From: Nannocystis exedens
GTDB taxonomy: Bacteria; Myxococcota_A; Polyangia; Nannocystales; Nannocystaceae
Assembly: GCF_002343915.1 (NCBI RefSeq)
Contig: NZ_NETK01000001.1
Location: 7,516,001 to 7,580,000 of the forward strand
DNA length: 64,000 bases
Direction of reading: 5' to 3'
Both the position numbers and the translations under genes were made by a program. The notes under the pieces were generated by a model. That model ran no database searches. It saw only the letters and a list, made by a program, of their open reading frames with translations, and was not told where the DNA came from. Shown in pieces: positions 56,301 to 64,000 of the stretch (the first letter of the stretch is position 1; every line of letters starts with the position of its first letter).

Positions 56301-57683
56301 GCCGCCCTCGCCCGCGCCGACTTGCCGGGCCAGCTCGCCCGCGCGCAGGCTGCCCTCGAGGACGCCGTCCGCGACCAGGCACGGGCCGAACACGCGCAAG
56401 CGGCCGCCCAGCAGGCAGTCACGAACCTCTCTCGCAAGCGCGACGCCGACGACGTCCCGAAGGACGGCCGTCCGCTGCCGACCACCAGCCGGGACGCCGA
56501 CGCGATGGTCGAGCAGCTCCGCGACGAGGCCCAGGTCGCCGCCACCGAACACGAACGCCGGCACAGCGAGGCGCAGCAGCACCACGACGCCGCGAAACAG
56601 CTCGAGGCCAGGAAGGCCGCGCACGAGAGCGCCCTCGAGCTGCTGTTGACCGTCGTCGCCGACGAGCTCGACGAGCGCCCGCCGCGGGACCTGCCCGACG
56701 ACGATACCGCCGTGCGGTCGTCCGTCACGGACCTGTGCTCGCGCCTCCAGAACGCCCGCGTCGCCGACGAGCGGAGCGCCCTGCGCGTGCGCAACTGCAG
56801 CGACGCCGTCCGCAACATCGCCGCCGACGAGCGCTTCGCCAGCCTCAAGAACCAGGCCCGCGACCGCCTGCGGGCCGACGCCACCGAGCTCGCCGCCGAC
56901 GCGACCAAGTTCGTCGACGAATTCGAGAAAGCGCGTGAGGTCCTCGACGCCGCGATCGCCGAGCTCGATGATCACCGCCGGATCCTCATCACCAACCTGA
57001 TCGGTCTCGGCGAAGACGCCGCCCAGGTCCTGCGCCAGGCCGCCCGCGCCAGCGTGCTGCCCGAGACGCTCGGGGCATGGGGGGGCCGCAGCTACCTGCG
57101 CGTCGACTTCCACGTCCCCGACGGCGACGCCGACAAGCAGGCCCGGATCGCCCCGCTGATCGACCGACTCATGGACGCGGCGAACGTGCCGAAGGCGCTC
57201 GACCTCGTGCAGCAGGCGATCTTCGAGCTCGCCGGCGGCCGCCACGACGCCTTCAAGGTCACGGTGCTCAAGCCCGACGCGATCCTCCGCCCCGACCCGG
57301 TCCCCGTCGAGCTGCTCAGCACCTTCAGCCGCGGCCAGCAGCTCACCGCGGCGATCCTCCTCTACTGCACGATCGTCCAGATCCGGGCCCGCCGCCGCGG
57401 TCGTGGCCGGTCGGTCGTCGACGCCGGCACCCTCATCCTCGACAACCCGATCGGCACCTGCTCCAACCGCGCCCTGCTCGAGATGCAGCGGACGATCGCG
57501 CAGAAGATGGGCGTCCAGCTCGTCTACACCACCGGCGTCGAGGACCCGGACGCGATCGCCGTGCTCCCGAACACGATCCGCCTGCGCAACGCCCACCGCG
57601 ACCGTCGGACCGGCGACCTCCACGTCACCGAGGACGACCACGACCCCGTCGAGGGCGTGCGGCTGCACGCGAGGACCGCGTGA
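53349..57683 (+). CDS. jetC: Wadjet subunit JetC (SMC-like ATPase)
   Basis: 1444 residues from ATG 53349. ABC head in two halves: Walker A WLRNGGGKSS at 40-49 near the N-terminus, signature-like FSRGQQLTAA near 1326 and Walker B TLILDNP at 1361-1367 near the C-terminus. Between them about 1200 residues of predicted coiled coil, rich in Ala, Arg, Glu and Leu, with a break in the region of 590-650 (YLAENHVSAEASDAI to LDMRLRTPIQVTWVG) that would form the hinge. Longer than many JetC proteins (often around 1100). It extrudes DNA loops in Wadjet. The stop overlaps jetD by GTGA. Confidence 0.95.
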   Translation: MPRLMRLHFASIGHRDARLSPLTLDFRDEHHGTGVDTVLWLRNGGGKSSILNLFFSLIRPGVREFLGSAAEGKSRRLADYVKDGDLAFVVSEWDLAPRLDLFASPPARVQVLGQVLSWKGLQRSPDESKLRKLLFSFRAGPELGFDDLPVRGLGEPVASFEAFREWLAGHKSRNPAREVFYTDAPSPWRTHLGQLGLDPDLMKVQIEMNTREGAADESFRFQDPRAFVDFFLQLAMDTEKAGELSANLETFRSKLKQRPVLLLERQLFDAALPPLRELAAAVDAREAARRHLEATTDAAAGTATALRQRAESFERRAAERRRDHERAQEQARIAGNEADLKRRWAVGVERRAVRLRAGEAEEALQRARAAWAGRRRDVDTVEAAHTLEQLEALSAQVVAKQAVLDRSTRELVPLKVSLERAGSRLRGALRASDALHAEREHDAAEHHRGCKAAEQALRDEKSQADTRIGGLTAETRTCRQRLKEREHARETLARDRTLDSYEKAEDALARWQELAARATARADEAGRRHEQRTRERQELAATLRPLGEERGRIETQAKGAREKLDQALAWRDRLRRTPILGEIQGVDEADLEHPRLEALLREQAEAARRRILELGVDAAEDERSLDALRTDGFLPPTRDVAEVVRTLRARKIAAHAGLRYLAENHVSAEASDAIARDPARHAGVVVLRAEDLAVARDLPALDMRLRTPIQVTWVGADSPSGPAPCVLPPDPAAYDRAAADVRRHELTEAKEARGRVVADLRRREQTSNAAADELARWLAAWGGGKLDAHESLLASLVRHAQQLAEQIADVEARLDQLAADIAAAAGERQTAEVEVTKAKQHAARVGTFIEQYERHFQAWTDELERLQRESDALGRRLDDLAMLIGQAGERCHEAQRRVDELGHQRRSIRRQLDAVLYHGADEDDDIPALAEAEAEYEQLRASYEQKTSENRLQWELEQLQRDLVRVRTAYAKQLERGLDEPEVRAALARADLPGQLARAQAALEDAVRDQARAEHAQAAAQQAVTNLSRKRDADDVPKDGRPLPTTSRDADAMVEQLRDEAQVAATEHERRHSEAQQHHDAAKQLEARKAAHESALELLLTVVADELDERPPRDLPDDDTAVRSSVTDLCSRLQNARVADERSALRVRNCSDAVRNIAADERFASLKNQARDRLRADATELAADATKFVDEFEKAREVLDAAIAELDDHRRILITNLIGLGEDAAQVLRQAARASVLPETLGAWGGRSYLRVDFHVPDGDADKQARIAPLIDRLMDAANVPKALDLVQQAIFELAGGRHDAFKVTVLKPDAILRPDPVPVELLSTFSRGQQLTAAILLYCTIVQIRARRRGRGRSVVDAGTLILDNPIGTCSNRALLEMQRTIAQKMGVQLVYTTGVEDPDAIAVLPNTIRLRNAHRDRRTGDLHVTEDDHDPVEGVRLHARTA

Positions 57684-58708
57684 GCGCCACCGAGGCCCTC
57701 CTGTTCGCCCTGCGCGAGCGCGCCGGCAAGCGCCGGCGCCTCGCGCTTGACGACGTCTGGCACGTCTTCCGCGGCGCGTTGGCGATTGAGTACAGCGATC
57801 GCGGACGCGAGGCCCTGGCCGGCTACCTCACGGCCCTCCGCGACCAGGGCCACCTGCAGCTCCCGCAACAGCGCAGCCTGTGGGACCTTACGCCCGCGCC
57901 CCCGCTCCCGCGGTGGGTTCAACTCGCAGGTCCTACCTCGGAAGGCGCCCCGATTGACCACCGCAGCATCGCCTGGCCGCCCGAACTGGCGCGCCTGATC
58001 GACGAGCCGCGGATCGCCGCCGACGTGCTCGCGGACCTCCTCGAGATCAAGCGCTTCCTCGCCGAAGGCGGTCGTCGGCGCGAGCCGGTGCCGCTGCGCG
58101 AGCGCTCGGTCGAGCTCCTCGGCGACGAGAAGCGCCTCGACGTGCTGCTGCGCTCGCGCCTGGCCGCCCGCGTCGGCCTCGGCCCGGAGCTCCTGCGCGT
58201 GCGCGCGGTCCCGGTCCCGATCGTATGGGAGCCCGGGCCCGCCGCCAGCGATGCCACGACGATCCTCGTAATCGAGAACCTGCACACCTATGATTCGTTC
58301 CGCCGCTGGAACGCCCGTGAAGGCGGCTACCTTGCCGTGGTCTATGGTTCCGGAAAAGCATTCGCCGGCATGCTCGACGACCTCGGCCGCATCGTCGTCG
58401 AGCTCGGCGCCTTTGAGATCCACTACTTTGGCGATCTCGATGCCGAGGGTCTGCAGATCCCTGCGGCCGCAGCCCGGGCGCTGGGCGCTCTCCCCCTCCT
58501 GCCCGCGGAGCGATGGTACGACCTGCTCCTCGATCGAGGTGCAGGCCGCTCGCTGCCCGACGTCGAACCGAACGCTCCTGAGTCAGGGCTGCAGTGGCTC
58601 CCCGAGCGCCTCCGAGCCCGGGTGAGACCCCTGCTCGTCGCCGGTCGGCGCCTCCCGCAGGAGCTCGTCGGATGGGAGCAACTACGGGAATCCCCCCGTC
58701 AAAAATGA
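57680..58708 (+). CDS. jetD: Wadjet subunit JetD (Toprim nuclease)
   Basis: 342 residues from GTG 57680. N-terminal winged-helix-like region (LALDDVWHVFRGALAIEYSD), then the Toprim domain with the acidic motif VIEN (Glu199) and HYFGDLDAEG (Asp252, Asp254), the metal-binding residues for cleavage. The linking helix contains YDSFRRWN, as in other JetD. In Wadjet, JetD cuts small circular DNA that the JetABC motor has recognised. It ends the operon and is convergent with the large helicase gene. Confidence 0.95.
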   Translation: MSATEALLFALRERAGKRRRLALDDVWHVFRGALAIEYSDRGREALAGYLTALRDQGHLQLPQQRSLWDLTPAPPLPRWVQLAGPTSEGAPIDHRSIAWPPELARLIDEPRIAADVLADLLEIKRFLAEGGRRREPVPLRERSVELLGDEKRLDVLLRSRLAARVGLGPELLRVRAVPVPIVWEPGPAASDATTILVIENLHTYDSFRRWNAREGGYLAVVYGSGKAFAGMLDDLGRIVVELGAFEIHYFGDLDAEGLQIPAAAARALGALPLLPAERWYDLLLDRGAGRSLPDVEPNAPESGLQWLPERLRARVRPLLVAGRRLPQELVGWEQLRESPRQK

Positions 58709-58912
58709 GGTCTGGGGCGGCTGCGCGGACGACGGACGTCCTGACCGTGCATCTGTAGCCGAAAAGTTCTCGTCCACACGCAGGACTCCTGCGCTTTGGC
58801 TTCGCTGGACAGGCAGCGCTGGGCGGTCGCTGACGCTCATCGATCACCCAATCGACTGCCTGCAGGGTGCAGGACGTCACTCGCAGACGGCCGACGGCCA
58901 GGCGCGTGAGCT

Positions 58913-61900
58913 TCACGCAGTAGGCTCGTCCCTCGTTACCCCCAGGAGCGCCGCCAGTCCCGGCAGGTCGAGCTCAGCGCCGCCGGGCCATAGGCGCAGC
59001 CGCCGTGTCGGGTTGCCCGCCCGGGCGCCCGGCGCCTTGCCGACCTTCGCTTGAGCGGTACTCAGGCGACGCCGAAGCTCGGCAGGGTCGGAGATTATTA
59101 CCGGATACCCCCCGAGTTCGAGGCGTCGTACCTCGATGGGGAGGTGCGCCGTCTCGCGCGTATCGACCGCCGCATCCGCGAGAGTCAACCCTGCCTGACC
59201 GAGTCGTTCGAGGATGAACTCGAGGCCCTCAGCATACTCGGTATTGCGTGCGTCGGCTGAACCGCGGGTTCCCCCGCGCGCCTCAAACACGATGGTGGGC
59301 CGGCCGTCGACCTCTTCCAGGCGAAAGGTCGCGTCGATCGTCGAGCCGTCGGCGCGAACCGGACGAAGTGACCCGAACGAGCGTAGACGAGGCTCGGCGA
59401 GCTTCCAGGCGGCGAGCGCCCAGCCGGTATCGATCCACCTGGTCGAGCCCTTGGGGGTGCCGTCGAGGTAGCGCGCGCGGTTGACCCGCGCGTCGTCGAG
59501 TACGCCGCCATGGGCTCGCACGTCGTCGCTCGCGACGGCGACCCATGCGAGATCGGTCAGCGAGATCGAGCGCTCGGCAAAGCCTTCGTCACCGCCATCG
59601 ATACGCAGCCCGCCGCGCTGCGACGGACCGAGCACGCGGGCACGCCGCCCCCCCTGGACAAGCATCGCGTTCGGCATGGCGAGGATCACGTCGACAACTC
59701 GCTGCGCGCGGGCAAGGCTGCCATCTGGAAGGACCCTGGACACGGTGCGCCCGTCACCCCAGCGCTGCCACGTCCGGTAGTCGACGTCAGGGATTTTCCA
59801 CGCGTCGTCTTGCCAGCGCCCGACGCCCAGGTATTGGAATCCGCCCTCAGTTTGTGCGAGGACGAAGGCCGTCTCGGCTGGCCGGCGCGTGACGGGCACT
59901 TGCACCCGGTCGGGGGCGACGAGCTGGCCGGGACGGTCGATGAACACAAACAAATGACCGCCCCATCGGCCGGTGGCAGGCCGGTCGATGCCGAAGGTGG
60001 CTTCGAGATCTGTGACCGTCGTACCGACGGGTGGCGCGATATCTTCGGGCCGCACCGACCCCTCGAGCCGGGCAATCGCAAGCATGTCCTCCGTCGCTTC
60101 GTACGACGGACCCTCGGGGTTGTCGGAGATCAGGCGCCAGCGGCCCTCGCGCTGGACGATGCGCTTGAGCTGCCACGAGCTGCCCTCGGGCAGCTGGATG
60201 AGCGCGACGCGGTTGGTGAGCGCGCTCGCCGGCAAGCCGCGGCAGTAGCGGAGGATGGCCCAGTCACCATCGCGAAGCGGATGCGACCCGCCGTCCATCG
60301 ATGTTCCGGAGACACGCACCGCGAACCGATCCGGCGCATCCCCCTCGACCGGCAGTAGCACGAGCTCGGAGTCGGGCGGCTCGGCTTCCCCGAGCGCGGG
60401 ACCAGCCGCAGCGCGCAGGTCCGGATAGGCGACGACGGCGCGTCGGGTGAACGGGATCAGGTTGCTCTGCACCGGCTCGCACCACAGCCCGTCGGGGCTG
60501 GCGACGAAGCGGACGTCGAAGGCTGTGCCGGGTTGACCCGCGGCGGGTCCGAACCACCTTCGCAGCAGATCTGGTAACTGGTTGCGATCCGACCCGACGG
60601 GCCGCGCGACCTTGCAGAATCCCGTGACGAAGCGAAATAGCCAGACGGAGCCATCGGGCAGACGAACAGGGAGTTCTTGCCCGGACACGCGTTCGGTCGC
60701 CCGCTGGGGCAGCTTGATGATCGGGTCGCGTTTATTCCAGATTACCCGGCAAACAAAGCTGTCATCGCTGATCGGCACGCGGTAGCGCGCGATACGGTAG
60801 TCGACGAGCTCGCGCACGAGCCCGGGAAGCGCGGGATCGGGTGGGAGCGCGAGACGGAAGCGGTCGTTCTCGTCGACCACGAACCACGTCCGTTTCTTCT
60901 TCTTGGCGTTCGTCCACGCGGCGATGGGATTGTCACGCCAATAGGCGACCCAGCGGCGGACGGCGGACTCGTCAGGATTTTCGGGCAGGCGATCGTGCTC
61001 GAGCACATCGTCCAGAAGTTCAGGCGAGCGCCGCAGACGACTCCACGCGCCGAGGGCGAGGTCTCGGATCGGCAGACCGGAAAACAGCGCGCCGGCGTCG
61101 AGGAGCACGTCGAGCGTCGCCATCTTGAAGCTCTTCGTCATCTCGGTGGTCTCGAGGTCGTCCAGGAAGCCGTTGTCGAGCACGCGCAGCTGTTCGGGCG
61201 TGAGGTCGCCTTCCGCGGCGACGAAGGCGAACCAGCTGCCGTGCCGAGCGCGCAGGGTGGCGGGCGCATATCCGAGACGCTGCAACTCGCCGGCGGTCGG
61301 GCGATGGTCGCGAGTGTCGCGCAGCTCCCGGTAGGCTTGTTCGACGCGCTCAGCCCCGCCGACGCGGTACAGGCTCTCGAGGATCCGCTTGGCCTCGAGC
61401 TCGAGCTCGACAGTGCAGCCGTGCGGGAGCTCGGTGCGGCCGGTGGCGACCAGTGTGGCGAGCGCTGCGGCGCGGTCTCCGAGCGAGAGCAGGGTGCGCA
61501 GACGCTCGAGGAAGATCTTGTGATTGCCGACGAAGTCGAGGACCGTCACGGCCTGCTTGCCGGGGGCGGCCCGAAGCCCGCGCCCGAGCTGCTGCAGGAA
61601 GACGACGCTCGATTCGGTCGGACGTAGCATGACGACGCGGTCGAGCGCGGGGAGGTCGACGCCCTCATTGAAGATGTCGATCGCGCAGATCGCGTCGAGC
61701 TCGCCGCGCTGCAATCGCGTCAACGCGAGGTCGCGGTCATCCGAGCCCGGGGCCGCATAAACCTTGGCAACCCGCACGCCCCGCGCCGCCAGCCAGGCCG
61801 CGGCGTAGTCCGCGTGCGCCACGCTACAGCAGAACACGAGCGTGCGCGTGCCTGGGTGGGCCTGCCAGGACACCCACAGCGTTTGCATACGACGCTCGGT

Positions 61901-63544
61901 CTGCGCCGCAGCGGCGAGCTGTTCCGCATCGAAGTGCTGGTTGCCCCAGGGGATATTCTTGTAGTCGATATCGTCGCGGACGCCGAAGTAACGAAACGGC
62001 ACCAGGCGGCCGATCTGAACCCCGCGTGCGAGGTCGGCGCGGTAGGCGACGTGGTCGTCGAACAACCCGAGGATATCGGCCGCATCGGCACGATCGGGAG
62101 TGGCGGTGAGGCCGAGCAGAAACGTCGGATCGAGACGTGCGAGGACCTTGCGATACGACTCCGCAACCGCGTGGTGGACTTCGTCAATGACGACGTAGTC
62201 GAACCGCTCGGCGGCGAGCTGGTCGATCCACGGCGCGCGCGAGGCTTTGGAAACCGAGGCGAACACGAGATCAGCGCCGATATCCGCGTGATCTTCGAGG
62301 CACCAGCCGACGGGGGAGTTGGCGTTGCGACTGCGCAGCTGCGCCCGGTACGTGGCGGCCGCCTGCCGCAGGAGCTCGCGGCGATGGGCGAGAAAGAGGA
62401 GGCGCGGTACACGGCCGAGCTCGTCCCACAGCTGGACGAAGTCGAATGCCGCTAACCAGGTCTTGCCGAGGCCGGTAGCAAGCACCACCAGGGCGCGGCG
62501 TCGGCCCTGTTCGCGGGTCGCGCGCAGGCACGCGAGCGCCTCCTTCTGCACGTCGTGGGGCGTGGCAAGCGCTAGGGGTGGATCGACCTCGACCTCGCCC
62601 GGCGGCACCGAGGCAGGACGGGCGCGAACCCTGGCGGCATAGGCCGCGATCCAGGCCGCGTCGAGCGGCTTGGCTCTCGACCAGAGCGCCGCGAACGCTT
62701 CGCGGATGCGGCCCCAGGCACGGGCGTCGACGTCGCGTTCGACCCGGAGGTTCCATTCGATGCCGGTGTCGAGCGCCGAGCGCGAGAGGTTCGAGCTGCC
62801 GACGAACGCGACGCCGAAGGCAGGGCCTTCAAGATGCCAGGCCTTGGGATGAAACGAGCGCGTACGGCCGGGCAGCGTCGCAACTTCGACGACCTTGGCC
62901 GCGAGCGTCCCCCGCTCTCCCCGGGTGGCCTGCCAGTCAAGGAGGAGCTCGAGCGCCTCGACCTGCGTGATCTCGAGATAATCGCCGGTGATGATCCGGA
63001 TGACGGCGCCCTCACGCAGAGCGGTCTCGAGGGGATGCTGAATCCGCTCGAGGCCGCTTGCCTGCACGAACGCCGACACGATGTCGATTTTTTCGGCGCG
63101 CGCCAGGAGCGGCAGGACGTGCGCGGCGAACGGGTCGTCCTCGCCGCCCGAAGCGAGCGGCGGCGTGTCGCGGAGGTAGTTTCCGCGGCTGGGGATGACG
63201 TGGCGGACCCCCCCGCGCGGATCGTCCATGTCGCCGACGTAGCGCGGGATGACATGCACGTGGAGATGCATGACGGTCTGGCCCGCAGCCGACCCCGCGT
63301 TGAAGCCGACGTTGTACCCGTCGGGCATGTCGCTGGCGTCGAGCATGTGCTTGATCGCGTCGACCGCTCGCCAGATGGCCTCCCGCTCGGCGGCGCTGGC
63401 GTCAAACCAGGTGGCGATGTGGCGCCGGGGGATGACGAGCGTGTGGCCGCGCGAGACCGCATGGAGATCCCGCACCGCGATCACGAGCTCGTCCGACCAC
63501 ACGATCTGGCTGTCGGGGATGGCGCAGAATGGGCAGGGCGGCAC
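58913..63544 (-). CDS. Five-domain protein: HIT, PLD nuclease, DEAD/DEAH helicase with DUF3427, S24 peptidase, ScoMcrA-head-like C-terminus
   Basis: 1543 residues from GTG 63544, with GAGG upstream. Domains in order: HIT (1-115, HLHVHVIPR with His93, His95, His97); PLD-like nuclease (140-290, one visible H-x-K at H232/K234, then GSSNLSRSAL); superfamily 2 helicase (325-690, Walker A ATGLGKT at 356-362, DEVHH 454-458, LTATPDR, motif VI QQLGRGLR at 651-658) continuing into a DUF3427-like region; S24/LexA-type peptidase (about 1060-1160, GTSM with Ser1082, Lys1127 in LKRI, DNPE after it); and a last 120 residues (RNTEYAEGLEFILERLGQAG ... AGNPTRRLRL) that resemble the N-terminal head of ScoMcrA-type restriction enzymes. 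A single-protein defence system is likely; the S24 part suggests self-cleavage control. The adjoining Wadjet fits a defence island. Confidence 0.85.
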   Translation of the reverse strand: MPPCPFCAIPDSQIVWSDELVIAVRDLHAVSRGHTLVIPRRHIATWFDASAAEREAIWRAVDAIKHMLDASDMPDGYNVGFNAGSAAGQTVMHLHVHVIPRYVGDMDDPRGGVRHVIPSRGNYLRDTPPLASGGEDDPFAAHVLPLLARAEKIDIVSAFVQASGLERIQHPLETALREGAVIRIITGDYLEITQVEALELLLDWQATRGERGTLAAKVVEVATLPGRTRSFHPKAWHLEGPAFGVAFVGSSNLSRSALDTGIEWNLRVERDVDARAWGRIREAFAALWSRAKPLDAAWIAAYAARVRARPASVPPGEVEVDPPLALATPHDVQKEALACLRATREQGRRRALVVLATGLGKTWLAAFDFVQLWDELGRVPRLLFLAHRRELLRQAAATYRAQLRSRNANSPVGWCLEDHADIGADLVFASVSKASRAPWIDQLAAERFDYVVIDEVHHAVAESYRKVLARLDPTFLLGLTATPDRADAADILGLFDDHVAYRADLARGVQIGRLVPFRYFGVRDDIDYKNIPWGNQHFDAEQLAAAAQTERRMQTLWVSWQAHPGTRTLVFCCSVAHADYAAAWLAARGVRVAKVYAAPGSDDRDLALTRLQRGELDAICAIDIFNEGVDLPALDRVVMLRPTESSVVFLQQLGRGLRAAPGKQAVTVLDFVGNHKIFLERLRTLLSLGDRAAALATLVATGRTELPHGCTVELELEAKRILESLYRVGGAERVEQAYRELRDTRDHRPTAGELQRLGYAPATLRARHGSWFAFVAAEGDLTPEQLRVLDNGFLDDLETTEMTKSFKMATLDVLLDAGALFSGLPIRDLALGAWSRLRRSPELLDDVLEHDRLPENPDESAVRRWVAYWRDNPIAAWTNAKKKKRTWFVVDENDRFRLALPPDPALPGLVRELVDYRIARYRVPISDDSFVCRVIWNKRDPIIKLPQRATERVSGQELPVRLPDGSVWLFRFVTGFCKVARPVGSDRNQLPDLLRRWFGPAAGQPGTAFDVRFVASPDGLWCEPVQSNLIPFTRRAVVAYPDLRAAAGPALGEAEPPDSELVLLPVEGDAPDRFAVRVSGTSMDGGSHPLRDGDWAILRYCRGLPASALTNRVALIQLPEGSSWQLKRIVQREGRWRLISDNPEGPSYEATEDMLAIARLEGSVRPEDIAPPVGTTVTDLEATFGIDRPATGRWGGHLFVFIDRPGQLVAPDRVQVPVTRRPAETAFVLAQTEGGFQYLGVGRWQDDAWKIPDVDYRTWQRWGDGRTVSRVLPDGSLARAQRVVDVILAMPNAMLVQGGRRARVLGPSQRGGLRIDGGDEGFAERSISLTDLAWVAVASDDVRAHGGVLDDARVNRARYLDGTPKGSTRWIDTGWALAAWKLAEPRLRSFGSLRPVRADGSTIDATFRLEEVDGRPTIVFEARGGTRGSADARNTEYAEGLEFILERLGQAGLTLADAAVDTRETAHLPIEVRRLELGGYPVIISDPAELRRRLSTAQAKVGKAPGARAGNPTRRLRLWPGGAELDLPGLAALLGVTRDEPTA

Positions 63545-64000
63545 GGGGCGACCTCAGTGGGAGTGTACGCGAGCCAGAGCGGCGTCGGCGAGCGACCGGC
63601 CCAGGCTCCTCTTCCAGTGCGCGTCGTCGCGCTCCGCCGGCGGCGCTTCGATACAACGGGCCCGAGGTGAGCGCCTACGGGGCCCAAGAGCCCGTCGAAG
63701 CGTTTGACGAGGTCGTCGAGAGCATCGCTACCAGGGTTCGAGCCGCTCCGACATCGAACGTCACCTCGCCGAGGCTCCTCCTCCGTGGGCCGTCGCTCGC
63801 ACGCGTGCAGTATGCGAGCAGCTCCTCGCGGAAGGTGAGCTCCTTCAGAGCGCGGATGGTCTGGCGCTCGCGCAGAACAACGGCATGAATCGCGACCTGC
63901 TCGCAAGGATGGAGCGGCAGGCCAAGGCCGCCGGCGAGGCCACGCCGTCTGCGAAGGTGCCGATGAAGCGCTAGCAAGCCGTGGTGGAAGTTCTCGCTGA
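63545..64000. other. Window edge with a possible plus-strand gene end
   Basis: No complete gene. A plus-strand frame that opens after a TGA near 63703 reads about 90 residues (SDIERHLAEAPPPWAVARTR, then LLAEGELLQSADGLALAQ) up to TAG 63972-63974. No start codon is convincing except near its end, so it may be a fragment. The 63545-63700 part probably carries the promoter of the large minus-strand gene. Confidence 0.35.

Noticed and set aside
55287..57668. A minus-strand frame of almost 800 codons over jetC
   Set aside because: Antisense of the coiled-coil gene with the same artificial composition; jetC has real ATPase motifs.

Overview
This is a very GC-rich window with little non-coding DNA. 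It looks like the chromosome of a myxobacterium (Myxococcota), most like the Nannocystis/Plesiocystis group. The signs are many lipoproteins with Thr/Ser/Gly-rich linkers, Cys-rich repeats of the CGDG...CDDGN type, ECF sigma factors next to an eukaryotic-like Ser/Thr kinase, and frequent GTG starts with 4-base GTGA or ATGA overlaps. The assignment is inferred from style; there is no rRNA or other marker gene here.

Region 1 (1-6.5 kb, minus strand) is an orphan type VI secretion cassette: vgrG, then a PAAR-amidohydrolase fusion, then a beta-propeller-like protein, then an FHA-DUF4123 adaptor. The four genes overlap or nearly abut. Region 2 (6.7-28.5 kb) holds housekeeping and accessory genes: an arrestin-like protein, secreted or lipid-anchored proteins, a phospholipase-D-like lipoprotein, a YugP-type zinc peptidase, a Tat-type flavin amine oxidase, a pectinacetylesterase-like lipoprotein, an ArsR-AHSA1 pair under a sharp promoter with an operator palindrome, and a PhoX-like lipoprotein with a collagen-like tract next to a c-type cytochrome. 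Small arrays of a 14-base unit, TGYC-N6-GACA, recur between these genes and also in frame inside two genes (one in region 4).

Region 3 (28.5-40.2 kb) is a mosaic of insertion sequences and broken genes. It has a truncated and a complete copy of one ISL3-family element; the complete copy sits inside an IS630-family element, with target duplications still readable. Several neighbouring open frames are accidental in-frame chimaeras, for example the N-terminus of a sigma factor joined to the C-terminus of a haloalkane dehalogenase. Intact islands within it are two lipoproteins and an aquaporin. Region 4 (40.3-47 kb) has an ECF sigma factor with a membrane extension and its envelope partner, a leucine-rich-repeat lipoprotein, more relics (uvrA piece, IS91 piece, Cys-rich repeat piece), and a roughly 1.7-kb segment whose two genes look betaproteobacterial in style.

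Region 5 (47-63.5 kb) is the defence end. A Ser/Thr kinase, an ECF sigma factor and an uncharacterised protein with a DUF2325-like C-terminus form one minus-strand operon. Divergent from it is a complete Wadjet operon (jetA-jetB-jetC-jetD), a plasmid-restricting SMC system. Convergent with jetD is a single 1543-residue protein carrying HIT, PLD nuclease, DEAD/DEAH helicase, S24 (LexA-like) peptidase and probably a ScoMcrA-head-like domain; this is the most unusual protein in the window.
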